64,000 nt of DNA from Halorubrum salipaludis (GCF_002286985.1 NZ_NSKC01000011.1:49588-113587), one strand, 5' to 3'; counted from the first letter of the stretch, positions 1-9,613 are shown. The notes: a model not told the origin generated them from the sequence alone. Numbers and translations are program-made.

Positions 1-408
1 TCGATCTCCACAGCCTCTGAAGTCGTTGGAGAACCGACCGTGACCCATCAGTCATAATCTGCGGCAACGTCTACGGACACATCTATGCCGTTGTATGAGT
101 CGTCGGAGCGCCCTGTCGGTGCCGTCGATATTGACGGGGTACAAGAGGTCAACTATGATTTATTTCCAGTTCATTTCGAACTGATTCGAAGGCACGCATC
201 AAATCTATCCTCCGAGGTTGTGGATGTTGCGAAGATGGGCCTATGATGCACAGGTTTCGAGTCTAAGTCATCTGAAAGAAGTGGCCGAGCGGGTCTCGAA
301 ATGCGTTTCTGAGAGACCTATCGCGTAGCGTTCACAAATCCGATAGAAAATCGCCGGTTAGGCCAGTGCCGCCGCTCACGATCGAGCAAGCTCAGAGGAG
401 ACGAGAAA
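1..408. other. Region without a confident gene
   Basis: No recognisable gene is seen here. A 53-codon open frame on the plus strand (85 to 246, starting MPLYESSERPVGAV) has no known motif and could be a fragment of a lost gene. The right part should hold the downstream end of the transposase element that follows, but its inverted repeat could not be identified by eye. Confidence 0.3.
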
Positions 409-2388
409 TTAGTCGGGTGGATCGAGACCGTAGTTCTTCTTGGCAAATGTCAGGAACGAGTTCGAAGAGACCGCCGGCTGGTCGCCGACCTCACCGTGGA
501 GTTCCAACTGCACGAGGATATCCACGAGTCGCCAGCAGTTGTACAACACGCAGGCGAACGCGAAGTTGAAGTACCGGAACCGGTGGTCGGGCGACTGTGT
601 CTCCGCGAGGAACGTCTTCAGCTTCTTAAACCCGTTTTCAATGCCCCAGCGCTGCTTGTACCGGACCATCAGCCGCCCGATCTGGTGCTTCATCTCCCGC
701 TCATCATCGGGATCGACATCTACCCACGGGAGATTTGTCTCAAAAGGTACCGTCGGCGCTTCGACACGCGCCGGCTCCTTGATCTCCTCTTCTTCGGCAA
801 CCTCGTCGAGGAGGTTGCTTAGCGGCGAGTCGCCGTCACGGTCCTCCGACAGCGGTGTGGTGTCACCGATATCTTCGAAGTCCTCGATGAGCTCCTGTCG
901 GATTGTCACGTCCGTCCCGCCGTCGTCTTCCTCTTCACGTTCCCACTCGCGTTTCGGAAGGTAGACTGCCTTCCGTGTCGGCCTGTCGTCGAGGCGCTCT
1001 TGCTCGACGACGTCGAAGTCTTTGTCTTTGCTGGCAAGCTTGGCGATCTGGTGTTCATGGTCACTACTGGACCGCACAACGCCGGGATTGAGGTAGTAGA
1101 CATCGTGCTCCTCGCAGACCTCTTTCACGCCGTCAGGCGCGAACTCACGGTCCATCATCACCAAATCGAGTCCGGGGACGATCTCGGTCGCTCCATCAAG
1201 GAGATCGTCCACAATATCCGCCCGCGTTCGACTTCGAACGACCGGAACAGCATCAAGGATCAGTGGGACATCGTGGCCGACAAGTTTGATAACCGCCCAC
1301 TGGAAGAATGGCCCGTCGTCGCCTTTGTAACCGAGAATCTACGGTTCCTGATTCTGTCCGCTGCTGTCACGTTCAACATGTCCACTCCACGGGTCGCCCT
1401 TCGTGAAGTCGATAGCCGCCATCTGCTTGCGTCCCATCTTGTCCTTCGCTTTCGCCTGTTTAACGAGCGTCCGGCTAGTGTCCCGGAGCATCGTCCGGAT
1501 ACGTTCGACGCCAAGCGTCTTCGTCTGTAACCGGTGTGAATCACCCGACGGCGTTTCCGTCCGGGTAGAGTCGGTGGCAAAGGACTGTGCGCCGTCGTTC
1601 GGGTGCATATCACTCCGCATCCCGAAATATGACTGCTGTTCCCAGAATGCGCCTTCGGGAATACTTGCGTTTCCGCTGCGGTCAAGGTGGAAACAGTCCT
1701 CGACGATGGGTTTCGCACCCTTCCAAACCTCGCGGGCCTTCTCACGAGCGAGCGTATCCTTGCTTTTCGAACGTGTGACTGTATCCGTCGGCTGGTTGGG
1801 TAGAAACGAGGGTTCGGGCGCAGGAATGTCGTGGTATCGAGCGATATCCACGACGACCTCAGCGGCATCCCGAACGGCGTCGCGGACATCTTCGAGACGG
1901 TCTTCCCACGCCCGCCAGAGTGTGGACTGATCGGGGATTCCATCGAAGCCGAGCTGCGTGGTAAGAAACGGCTTCTGTTTGAGGTATTTCCAGAGAGTCG
2001 TTTCACCCTTCCAGCCTTTCACGCAGCGGAGTACGTGCGCTCGGAAGACAGCTTCCCAAGGTTTCGGGTCGCCCTGTTCGTGGTCGAAAGTGTCGTAGAA
2101 TCGGAGGTAGCAGGCTGGGACTTCGGCCACAATATCTTCTAGCGTGACTGACCGATCGTGTCGGACCTGTTGCTCGCGTGGGTAGGTTGTAAGAACGCCG
2201 TCAACCATTTCGCGGAATGTCATATCGAAGGACCGTGCTTCGACAAGATCGCCAGTATTCGTGGTGTAAAGTCCGTCTACGTCGTAATCTTTCGGTGTAG
2301 ATTCATAGCCCGCGCTGTCGAGATGCCTCCGTGGACCGAGGCGCTCCCACCGTGACCCGGTTGGGGCCTGTGCCGCGGTTCTTGACAC
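409..2388 (-). pseudogene. IS4-like DDE transposase broken by in-frame TAG
   Basis: The two open frames 2388-1339 and 1338-409 lie in the same reading frame and are separated only by a TAG at 1341-1339. Read through, they give about 659 residues resembling the intact transposase at 22875-24551, although longer. The N-terminal half carries a first acidic motif (AIDFTKGDPWSG). After the stop come ILGYKGDDGPFFQW, a second acidic motif (MMDREFAP) and the Y-(2)-R-(3)-E type signature RWGIENGFKK. All three DDE blocks are present, so one nonsense change seems to be the main lesion. The second half also contains an acidic insertion absent from the 22875 copy. A DDE transposase of the IS4 superfamily is likely, but the exact IS name is not known to me. 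Confidence 0.85.
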
Positions 2389-2608
2389 GTAGAGACATAT
2401 TTGTTTGCCAACTATATAAAGAATCCTTCAGCGGAGTGGAAGTGGTCACTGCTCTCGTTCAGTATAGGAGATTCACTGATCGCTCAATACAGGTGAAGGA
2501 CAGGTAGCTCAATACACACCCTCAACGACCAACTGTCTCGGTTTGAAATCCGTTTGAAAGCATAGAACTCCCCACAAGACCTTTTATAATAAGGCGGAAC
2601 GGGTGAAT

Positions 2609-3475
2609 ATGTACCGACGGACTCTCCTTGCTGGTCTCTCGGCCACTTTCGGCGGGCTCGCTGGTTGCAATACGCCGGGAACTGGGTCTACTAATTCAAC
2701 GAACTCAACTGGGCCAGAATCTGACTCAGAATTCTCTGGTATGTCGATCCCTGACCTTCCCGGTGAGGGTGGCGTTACTTGGTACCACAAAGCTGATGAA
2801 ACAACACAGGCGTTCGTCCGCCCAAGCACCGAACGAGCGGAATTACCCACTCAAATTGAATTTACGTTTTTCAATCGGTCACAGGAATCCACCAGCTGCG
2901 GCGGCTGGGATTTATACAAATTACAGGAAGATCAATGGTTTCACATCGGCCCGTACGCCCACGACGGCATCTGTGAAAACCTCCCGGCGGGTGAAAGTGA
3001 ATCGTGGACAATAGAGGTAGCGGCTGATGAGATGGATAGCAACCATGAGGATCACTTTCCGTACCTCGGTGGAGGCCACTACGCCGCTGTGGTGGGGTAC
3101 GGACACACAACATCGGAGAGTGCCGCTCTCGTCAAGTTTGACGCACCGACGATCTCGGTCGTACCAACAGACGATGTAACAAGCGAGTCAGACGGAGACA
3201 CAGTGACCGTCACCGTCGAGGAGTGGCAGACAGAGTCCGATGATGGAGATCGAGACATAGTCACACTTGAACGAGCACAGACGGCCGACCGCAGAATGAT
3301 CGCTGAACAGGTGATGCAAAATCGCGGATACCGCAACCTGCTCGCGCATATGAGTTCGGACGTTGAACGGGTGGTTCTCCGCACAAACAAACGAACAGCC
3401 GGTAAATTTGACGCCGAGACACGCCGATTTCAATACGCCAATCAAGCGTACCGCGTTTGGAGAAACGAGCCATAA
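2609..3475 (+). CDS. Tat-exported lipoprotein, function unknown
   Basis: The N-terminus MYRRTLLAGLSATFGGLAGC has a twin-arginine motif, a short hydrophobic stretch and a lipobox cysteine, the usual haloarchaeal signal for Tat export and lipid anchoring outside the membrane. A Thr/Ser/Asn-rich linker follows, then about 240 residues with no family I recognise. The middle (SQESTSCGGWDLYKLQEDQW) suggests a beta-rich extracellular domain. I chose the ATG at 2609 over the GTG two codons upstream because it puts the RR motif at the start. It is one of three lipoprotein genes in this window found near IS6-like end fragments. Confidence 0.75.
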   Translation: MYRRTLLAGLSATFGGLAGCNTPGTGSTNSTNSTGPESDSEFSGMSIPDLPGEGGVTWYHKADETTQAFVRPSTERAELPTQIEFTFFNRSQESTSCGGWDLYKLQEDQWFHIGPYAHDGICENLPAGESESWTIEVAADEMDSNHEDHFPYLGGGHYAAVVGYGHTTSESAALVKFDAPTISVVPTDDVTSESDGDTVTVTVEEWQTESDDGDRDIVTLERAQTADRRMIAEQVMQNRGYRNLLAHMSSDVERVVLRTNKRTAGKFDAETRRFQYANQAYRVWRNEP

Positions 3476-3608
3476 TTACGTGGAGCGAGAGGGCTGAATC
3501 TCAGAGCTTGGTTGAACCTTTTAGCGGCTGACCACATCTGACACAGCTACGGTCAATACAGACCAATTACGTATCAAAGTTGAACGGTCACGTGTTTAGA
3601 GACAGGTT

Positions 3609-4097
3609 CTACTCAACGGGAATACATTCCATGAGATCGCCATTAGCAGGGCCTTGATTGGGATCACCAGTTCGTCTGATGACTCTCTCATCAATGTAGT
3701 ACCATGCGGATTCCATATTATCAGATACTCCCTCTCCGTTGTCCATTTCAGTGATTATTGACCAAGTCGTTTCGACGTGAACCACGATACTATCGTCGGT
3801 GGTATCGACTACACGAACGGTGGATGATGGCTCCGTTCCGAGTGATTTTTTCTCGTCATCGGTTTCGATAAGATGGTTAGTAACGTATTCTCGTTCGTAG
3901 TCCTTCACAAATGATCTTGCTTCGCTCACAGTGGTATCCTCAGGAAGGGGGACGTTGTAGTCATGAGAAACAGGACACTCATCCGGGTGAGATTCGGTGA
4001 ATCCCTCGGCAGATTCATTGGCCGAAGATGGTTTCTCTATACAGCCTGCGAGGAGGACATTGCTTCCGAGGACAGCGAGAATGGTTCGACGGCGCAC
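3609..4097 (-). CDS. Small Tat lipoprotein, function unknown
   Basis: Starting at the GTG at 4097, the product begins VRRRTILAVLGSNVLLAGC, an RR motif plus lipobox. An upstream start at 4181 would place an AT-rich, non-signal stretch in front and is unlikely. The mature part (about 140 residues) is acidic and predicted secreted, with no family recognised. An IS6-like end (4233-4249) and a dispersed repeat copy (4186-4211) lie just upstream, so its promoter region may have come with a mobile element. A degenerate end-like sequence near 3505-3522 would place the gene inside an old mobile cassette, but that end is weak. Confidence 0.65.
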   Translation of the reverse strand: MRRRTILAVLGSNVLLAGCIEKPSSANESAEGFTESHPDECPVSHDYNVPLPEDTTVSEARSFVKDYEREYVTNHLIETDDEKKSLGTEPSSTVRVVDTTDDSIVVHVETTWSIITEMDNGEGVSDNMESAWYYIDERVIRRTGDPNQGPANGDLMECIPVE

Positions 4098-4185
4098 GTA
4101 GTAACTTTCAAAAGTCGAACTAAATAAATGATTCTGTCGATATTCTCGATATATAACATATATGGTCCCGGTGGAAGTCAATAAG

Positions 4186-4249
4186 CACTCTTCAGCGACC
4201 GGCTGTTTCAGCCGATAATATATCTGAATAATGGGATTTCAACAAAGCC
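4186..4249 (-). repeat. IS6-like end plus dispersed repeat, copy A
   Basis: Positions 4233-4249 (GGGATTTCAACAAAGCC) match, reversed, the end GGCTCTGTTGAAATCCT at 29042. About 20 bases further in, 4186-4211 read on the minus strand gives CTGAAACAGCCGGTCGCTGA, which recurs at 24754, 29081 and 52736. End and repeat stand in the same order and at a similar distance as at 29042-29110, so this is a remnant of the same element family. Confidence 0.7.
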
Positions 4250-4511
4250 AGTAGCTCTATTTGATTCTAAGTTGGAATTCTATTCTCGAACATCAGTCAC
4301 TCTTGTGGGCCTTATTCCGCGCCCCCTTATTTGGAGAGATGTCATGAACACTTTCTGTCGTTCGCAACTTAACCTGCCGCGGCTGATTCGGCCACTAAAT
4401 CCCCCTTTTCTTCCCGTAGGAAAGTCTCTCCTTCGGGCGGTTCTTTAATTGAAATATTACTTTCACTCCAGTCACGTCAATATTATTTGAAAGCAATACG
4501 TTCAATGGGTT

Positions 4512-4784
4512 GTGACTGTTTACCAGATCACGTATACGCTGAACAGTCCTGGACAAGATTATGAACAGTTGTATGACGCAATAGAGGCGCTCGGAGATTC
4601 CGTCCACCCTCTTGACGACTGTTGGTTCGTGGAGACTACAGAGTCAGCAGATGATATTCGAGACACACTAAGCGAAAACACAGGTTCCAATGATTCGATC
4701 ATCGTGACAAAAAAGAGTGAGTCAGGGGTGACATGGGCGACAAGCAACGCATCGGATGCCGGAGAGTGGCTGTCTAATCACTGA
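4512..4784 (+). CDS. Small protein, possibly Cas2/SinR-like fold
   Basis: This 90-residue protein begins VTVYQITYTLNSPGQDYEQL and later has CWFVETTESADDIRDTL and SIIVTKK. The pattern of beta strand, helix, two strands, helix and strand resembles the ferredoxin-like fold of small SinR/Cas2-type proteins. Many such proteins occur outside CRISPR loci, and no cas1 is nearby, so a CRISPR role is not implied. Translation would start at GTG 4512. The ATG at 4505 is out of frame. It is probably a stand-alone gene of unknown role. Confidence 0.5.
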   Translation: MTVYQITYTLNSPGQDYEQLYDAIEALGDSVHPLDDCWFVETTESADDIRDTLSENTGSNDSIIVTKKSESGVTWATSNASDAGEWLSNH

Positions 4785-4917
4785 GGCAAAATTATGTCAC
4801 GACGTGCCGTCCCGTTAACGGGTATATGCCGCGACACCCGTTGGCGTCGCCGATCTGCTGAGCTCAGGTGCGACAGGCAGCCCTATCTATAAATCCCATC
4901 GGTTTGATGTATGTACT

Positions 4918-5373
4918 GTGTTAGACCAAACACCCTCCCGAGACGAGGTCCTCGAATACTTCCATACCCGCCCGTGGAGTGAATGGCGAAAACATGACGC
5001 GAACAGCTCCTACGCTGGCGGCGATCCGAACGATCCGGTCCATCATCCCGTGTGGGTGAACAACAGCGACGTTCGGATTCGGATCGAGCAGGGCCGAACC
5101 GCTGTCAAAGACTTTCAGGAGGATTGGCTCGACGCATTTCCGAATCCAGACGCGACGAGTTACTCTTTCTGGCTCTACCTAAATGATTCGCCGATCACCC
5201 AGCGTGTTCTCGTCGGCGTCGACGGCCACCGGGCGTATCTTCCCATCCCCGATATCAGCGGTGACGACCCAGTCATCACTCCAGAAAAGGCGAAGTGGGG
5301 GCGTATCGTGACGAGCGACAGAGAGCACTTCGAGCGAGCACTCGATTACGCCGACATGGTCATTGAGGAGTAG
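4918..5373 (+). CDS. Hypothetical protein
   Basis: This 151-residue soluble protein starts at a GTG and has no motif I recognise. It is rich in aromatic residues (YFHTRPWSEWRKH near the start, SYSFWLYLNDS in the middle), and its composition is typical of a haloarchaeal cytoplasmic protein. It stands alone between a small gene and the PolB2-like operon. Confidence 0.55.
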   Translation: MLDQTPSRDEVLEYFHTRPWSEWRKHDANSSYAGGDPNDPVHHPVWVNNSDVRIRIEQGRTAVKDFQEDWLDAFPNPDATSYSFWLYLNDSPITQRVLVGVDGHRAYLPIPDISGDDPVITPEKAKWGRIVTSDREHFERALDYADMVIEE

Positions 5374-5561
5374 ACACCCAGCGACGCTATAGAGAGTATC
5401 ACCCCTTAGTCCACTTTTGAAGCTTTGAAGCGGGCCATCTCGATCAGTTCCGTCGCAACAGATCATGAATGTAGGACGGTAACCCGCCCACTCGGACTAC
5501 TTCCACTTTCACCGCCCGTCCATGGCTCACCCCTTTTAGTAACCTGTCCATCTACGTGAAT

Positions 5562-6257
5562 ATGCACACGTCTCGACGACCGACCGCCGATCTGCCAGCG
5601 CTCGAACCGGGCGTCACGCTCGTCGACGTTGACGACGACCTCGGCGTCACCCCCGTACAGGCGTTGCTGCTCGATCACGTCCTGGGCGGAGATGGGTGGG
5701 TGTACTGGGTAGACGGCGCGAACCGAGCGAATACGACCCGGCTGCGCGAACTGGCGCCAGCCGATCGGGTGCTCGATCGGATCGACGTAGCTCGGGGGTT
5801 CACGGCCCACCAACACACGTCGCTGCTCAATCGACTCGCCGGTCGGCTCGATACTCGCGACCAGCCGTCGCTCGTCGTCGCGACCGGCCTCGACGGAATG
5901 TACCGTGGCGCCGATATCGAGGGTGAGCTCGCGACCCAGATGTTCATTCACGCGATTGCGTCACTCGCGAGAATTGCTCGCATCCACGACGTGCCGGTCG
6001 TCGTCACCCGGTGTCGTGAGGACGAGTTCTCGCGGCCGCTCCGGCGCGCTGCGGGGACGCACCTCCAGTGCCGGGCGACGCCGCTCGGACCACGGTTCGA
6101 GGACGCAGCGGGCGACATGGAGACGCTCGTCTACCACACGGATGACGGCTGGATGCAGACGACGCTGGCGTACTGGCAGGAGGTCCTCAAACACCGGGCT
6201 CGGATGTACAAAGCACCGACACTCGAACGCACGGCCGGCGTCGTGGGGGTGCAGTAA
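5562..6257 (+). CDS. RecA-fold protein with degenerate P-loop
   Basis: The protein (231 residues from ATG 5562) has the layout of a RecA/RadA-type ATPase core. A strand followed by WVDGANRANTT near residues 51-61 sits where the Walker A loop should be, but the GK pair is missing. A Walker B-like strand, PSLVVATGLDGMY, lies near 105-117. The later IHDVPVVVTRCREDEF and the C-terminal GTHLQCRATPLGPRFE resemble the end of RadA-like folds. The stop is directly followed by the ATG of the next gene, and the polymerase gene follows that, so the three are probably co-transcribed. The pairing recalls bacterial ImuA, a RecA relative that assists an error-prone polymerase; that comparison is inference. 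Confidence 0.6.
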   Translation: MHTSRRPTADLPALEPGVTLVDVDDDLGVTPVQALLLDHVLGGDGWVYWVDGANRANTTRLRELAPADRVLDRIDVARGFTAHQHTSLLNRLAGRLDTRDQPSLVVATGLDGMYRGADIEGELATQMFIHAIASLARIARIHDVPVVVTRCREDEFSRPLRRAAGTHLQCRATPLGPRFEDAAGDMETLVYHTDDGWMQTTLAYWQEVLKHRARMYKAPTLERTAGVVGVQ

Positions 6258-6515
6258 ATGGGCCGGACGAACCCGACCTACCGCGATCGGCTTGGGGCGA
6301 TTGAAGACGAGTGGGGTGCGTATCGCCGAGCGCTCCGTCGACGCGATCAGGAGACCTTCGATCGGCTGTTCGTGTACGCTCGCGACCATTCGGACGCCGC
6401 GGACACGCTCAATCACTCGGACCCACTCGCGCCGGTGTGGATGGCGATCGCGCTCGAACAGGACCGGCGGATCAGCGAACTGGAGGCGCAGGTCGACGAA
6501 CTCACTGACGGGTAG
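6258..6515 (+). CDS. Small linker protein of the polymerase operon
   Basis: This acidic protein of 85 residues starts with no gap after the stop of the RecA-like gene and ends 2 bases before the GTG of the polymerase gene. The C-terminus (AIALEQDRRISELEAQVDELTDG) is a likely short coiled coil. No family is recognised. Its position suggests it may bridge or regulate its two neighbours. Confidence 0.6.
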   Translation: MGRTNPTYRDRLGAIEDEWGAYRRALRRRDQETFDRLFVYARDHSDAADTLNHSDPLAPVWMAIALEQDRRISELEAQVDELTDG

Positions 6516-6517
6516 CC

Positions 6518-8710
6518 GTGACCCTCACGCTGGACTATCTCGGGGACGGTCGCCTTGCTCAGTGGACGCTCACATCCGATGGCGTCGCTCGCGAGGTCCA
6601 CGACGACTACCGACCGACGCTCTTCGTCGGTGACGCACCGGACGACCTGTACGGGCGGAGGGGCGGGCCTGAGCCGACACCGCCGAGCCGGGATGGTCTC
6701 TCGGACGTACTGAACGAGCTCCGGTCGTTTCTCAACGGGCAACAGGCGGTCGCCGGCCTTGACGTCGAGTCGCACCGGCAGACGTTCCGGACGGATGCCC
6801 GCCCACTCCTCCGTGTTGACGCCGCGTCGATCGAGGCTGTTCGGACGGTCGCGAAACGGGTTCGGCAGTTCGACCAGCCGGACACGTTCACCTGCTACAA
6901 CGTGGACTTCACGCGACAACTGCGGTTCTGCCTCGAAACAGACACGCCGGCCGCGCCCGACCGATCGATTCGTGACCTCCGAACGCTTCGACTGAAGTTT
7001 CCCAGCCATGAATCTGGGATCGAGTCGCTTCCACAGCTCACCGTCGACGGCGAGCGGGTCGGCTCGTCGCCTCACGAGGTCCTCGATGGCGTCCAGACAG
7101 CAATCGACGAGCGCGATCCCGACGTGCTCGTCGTCTCGACCGCCGACCTGATCCCGTTGTTGTTCGAGGCCGCCGACGCGTACGGAGTCGAACTCGAATT
7201 CGGCCGCCGGTCGGGGTACACCAAACTCGCCGGCGAGTCGACGTACACCTCCTACCGGAACGTGGGCCACTCCCCGGCCCGATATGCGGTCCCCGGCCGC
7301 GTCATCATCAATGAGTCCAACTCGTTTTTCTATCACGAGTCCGGGCTGGAGGGCTGTCTCGACCTCGTGGGACGCTCCGGGTTGCCGCTGCAAGAACTCG
7401 GCTGGGCCTCTATCGGCCGGGTTTTGACGGCCATGCAGATTCGCGAAGCCCGGTCGCGTGATGTCCTGGTTCCGTGGCGAGCGTGGCGCCCGGAGCTGTT
7501 CAAATCGGCGTCGACACTCGATGCCGCCGACCGCGGCGGGACCACCTTCGCCCCCGATGTCGGCCTTCACGAGGACGTGTACGAACTCGACTTCGCATCG
7601 CTGTATCCGAATATCATCCGAACGCGGAATATCTCACCCGAGACGGTCCGGTGCGGCTGTTGTGACACCGACGACGTGCCGGGGCTCGGCTACTCGATCT
7701 GCGACCACGACGGGTATCTCCCCGAGGTGCTTGCCCCGCTTATCGACGCCCGGAGTGAGATCAAAACGGAGATCCCCGATGCCGACGGCGAGGAACGCGA
7801 GCGGCTGGAGGCCGCTTCGTCTGCAATCAAGTGGATATTGGTGTCATGCTTCGGGTATCAGGGCTTCTCGAACGCCAAATTCGGGCGGATCGAGTGTCAC
7901 GAAGCAATCAACGCGTTCGCCCGTAAGATCCTCCTCGACGCGAAGGCCGCACTGGAGGACGCGGGGTGGCGGGTCGTCCACGGGATAGTCGACTCGATCT
8001 GGGTGACGCCCGCCGAGGGTCGCGAGCAACGTCCGCTGGAGGAGGTAGCGGAGGAGGTGAGCGCTGAGGTCGGAATCGACCTTGAGTACGAGTGTGCGTT
8101 CGACTGGGTGGCGTTCTGTCCGATGCGGAACTCCGACTCGGGGGCGTTGACTCGCTACTTCGGGAAGCGACGTGGAGAGGAGTATCCCGAGGCCGGACTC
8201 GGCGACGCGATCAAAACCCGCGGCATCGAGGGACGGCAGCGATCGACATCGGCATGGGTCGAGGACGTACAGAGCGAGGCGCTCCGCGTGTTCGACGAGA
8301 CGCGATCGCCGGAAGCGGTGTGTGACGTGCTCCGGCGCCGGCTCCGAGCGTTACGGGAGGGTGAAGTCGATCCGACCGGGCTGATCGTCGACAACCGGGT
8401 CTCGAAGGACGTGGACGAGTACTCGATGGAGACGCTCACCGTGGCCGCGCTGAAACGCGCTCGGATCAAGGGTGCCGGGTTGGCGCCGGGACAGACCGTC
8501 CGGTACGTTGTCGTCGACGCCGACGCTCGCGGCGCGTCACGGGTCCGATTGGAGTACGAGGACCTCGGGCGGTACGACACTGGGTGGTACGAGGACGCCG
8601 CCGTGCGCGCCATCGAGAGCGTGCTCGCAGCGGTCGGGTGGCGCGAGGGAGAGATTCGGCAGTACCTCAGTGGAACGAGCGACGAGACGTTGGCAAGGTT
8701 CATGGATTGA
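6518..8710 (+). CDS. B-family DNA polymerase, PolB2-like, motif C altered
   Basis: This 730-residue protein has the family B palm layout. Motif A is intact as DFASLYPNI near residue 357, motif B region KWILVSCFGYQGF is near 437, and motif C near 490 reads HGIVDSIWV in place of the usual YGDTDS, so the first catalytic aspartate is lost. A KKRY-like block (TRYFGKRRG) and the later GIEGRQRS follow. The N-terminal exonuclease region seems to lack the usual acidic motifs. This matches the archaeal PolB2 group, whose members have altered catalytic residues and, in Sulfolobus (Dpo2), take part in damage tolerance. It is shorter than replicative PolB. Translation starts at GTG 6518. Confidence 0.8.
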   Translation: MTLTLDYLGDGRLAQWTLTSDGVAREVHDDYRPTLFVGDAPDDLYGRRGGPEPTPPSRDGLSDVLNELRSFLNGQQAVAGLDVESHRQTFRTDARPLLRVDAASIEAVRTVAKRVRQFDQPDTFTCYNVDFTRQLRFCLETDTPAAPDRSIRDLRTLRLKFPSHESGIESLPQLTVDGERVGSSPHEVLDGVQTAIDERDPDVLVVSTADLIPLLFEAADAYGVELEFGRRSGYTKLAGESTYTSYRNVGHSPARYAVPGRVIINESNSFFYHESGLEGCLDLVGRSGLPLQELGWASIGRVLTAMQIREARSRDVLVPWRAWRPELFKSASTLDAADRGGTTFAPDVGLHEDVYELDFASLYPNIIRTRNISPETVRCGCCDTDDVPGLGYSICDHDGYLPEVLAPLIDARSEIKTEIPDADGEERERLEAASSAIKWILVSCFGYQGFSNAKFGRIECHEAINAFARKILLDAKAALEDAGWRVVHGIVDSIWVTPAEGREQRPLEEVAEEVSAEVGIDLEYECAFDWVAFCPMRNSDSGALTRYFGKRRGEEYPEAGLGDAIKTRGIEGRQRSTSAWVEDVQSEALRVFDETRSPEAVCDVLRRRLRALREGEVDPTGLIVDNRVSKDVDEYSMETLTVAALKRARIKGAGLAPGQTVRYVVVDADARGASRVRLEYEDLGRYDTGWYEDAAVRAIESVLAAVGWREGEIRQYLSGTSDETLARFMD

Positions 8711-9303
8711 TGACGTTCCGGCGAACATGGGCTAGAGTTGTCACTAGCCCCTTTTACCTACGAGAATGGGCTCTGGATAAACGCGCCTGTAGTAGGCCAG
8801 CACGACCAACACGACCCACAATCAGCCAGTAGTCCGGTGCGCTCGGCGGTTACGTCGACCGCGGGGGAGTACCGAAAGCGAATCGCCCAGTAGTCTCGCA
8901 AATCTTGTCGTCGCGACGAGACGCCGCGGCTTGGTACCGCGACCGTCGCCGACCCGCGACCGAGGCGACCGGACCAACGTCGAGGGAAAACTCGCCGTCG
9001 ACGGCACCGACGACGCGCCCGGAACGCTGGTGCGAGTGGCGATCCACGATCTACAGCGAGCCCCTCGTACCCGGCAGAAAGTGTCGCGGTGCAACCCCGA
9101 CGACGCTGTTGCCGGCGCTTGTGCGGATGGGATCGTTCATGGCGGGCAGTCGCAGTCGTGCGGTCGGGCCGGGTGTTTCAACACGGAGAGGGCGTCGTGT
9201 ACGGTGTTAAGCGTGTTGTCGACGTGGACCCTAACTCTTTAAGACCATTCCGTGAATAGGCAGGATTGGTTGTAGGTGGAGACGCCCTAGTTGGCGCGCT
9301 CCA
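8711..9303. other. GC-rich gap, no confident gene
   Basis: No gene is recognised in nearly 600 bases. A plus-strand frame from 8931 to 9242 has GC-rich third positions across its middle (DRGDRTNVEGKLAVDGTDDA), which could be a decayed gene, but it has no credible start or family. The region probably holds the terminator of the polymerase operon and old debris. Confidence 0.3.
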
Positions 9304-9520
9304 CTACCTCATCCCGATGAGCCGCGCGGCCAGCATGACGATCTCGGCCGTCATCTTGATCGTCCGCAGCACGTCGAGGGTGTGCGGAGACTTGTCGTCC
9401 CCATCTGACTCGTCGTCGGTGTCGGCGTCGTCGGCCGACTCGATCTTGTCATCGTTGCCACTCATGAAGCGGGCTGATGCGAGGAACAGGAACGAACGGT
9501 GGTTGTAGGCGGAGACGCCC
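9266..9520. repeat. Direct repeats flanking a small gene
   Basis: TTGGTTGTAGGTGGAGACGC at 9266-9285 and TGGTTGTAGGCGGAGACGCC at 9500-9519 match in direct orientation at all but one aligned base and lie 234 bp apart. They bracket the small gene 9304-9465. A short inverted repeat (CGAGGAAC near 9480 and GTTCCTCG near 9522) surrounds the second copy. They could be recombination sites or shared regulatory sites. Confidence 0.6.
9304..9465 (-). CDS. Small acidic protein with amphipathic C-terminus
   Basis: From ATG 9465 this encodes 53 residues. The first half is extremely acidic (SADDADTDDESDGDDK) and the end is a hydrophobic or amphipathic helix (TAEIVMLAARLIGMR). The longer frame start at 9534 would add a basic, non-haloarchaeal stretch and was rejected. 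The composition suggests a real haloarchaeal microprotein, possibly membrane-associated. Direct repeats lie on both sides. No family is known to me. Confidence 0.5.
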   Translation of the reverse strand: MSGNDDKIESADDADTDDESDGDDKSPHTLDVLRTIKMTAEIVMLAARLIGMR

Positions 9521-9613
9521 CGTTCCTCGTGCACAACCCTATGTCAGTATCACCTAAAAAGGCACCCGATCGGACCGGCACGGAAACGGCTATATCGAGT
9601 AGCTTGCAGGTCG

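Noticed and set aside
1339..1341. Pyrrolysine at the TAG of the transposase
   Set aside because: No pyrrolysine machinery is visible and typical Halobacteria are not known to use it; a nonsense mutation is simpler.
4512..4784. Cas2 of a CRISPR adaptation module
   Set aside because: No cas1 or array nearby, and the catalytic-site pattern of Cas2 is not evident.
8822..9242. Overlapping open frames on both strands
   Set aside because: Arg/Ser/Pro-rich products typical of shadow frames in high-GC DNA; no start or motif supports a gene.
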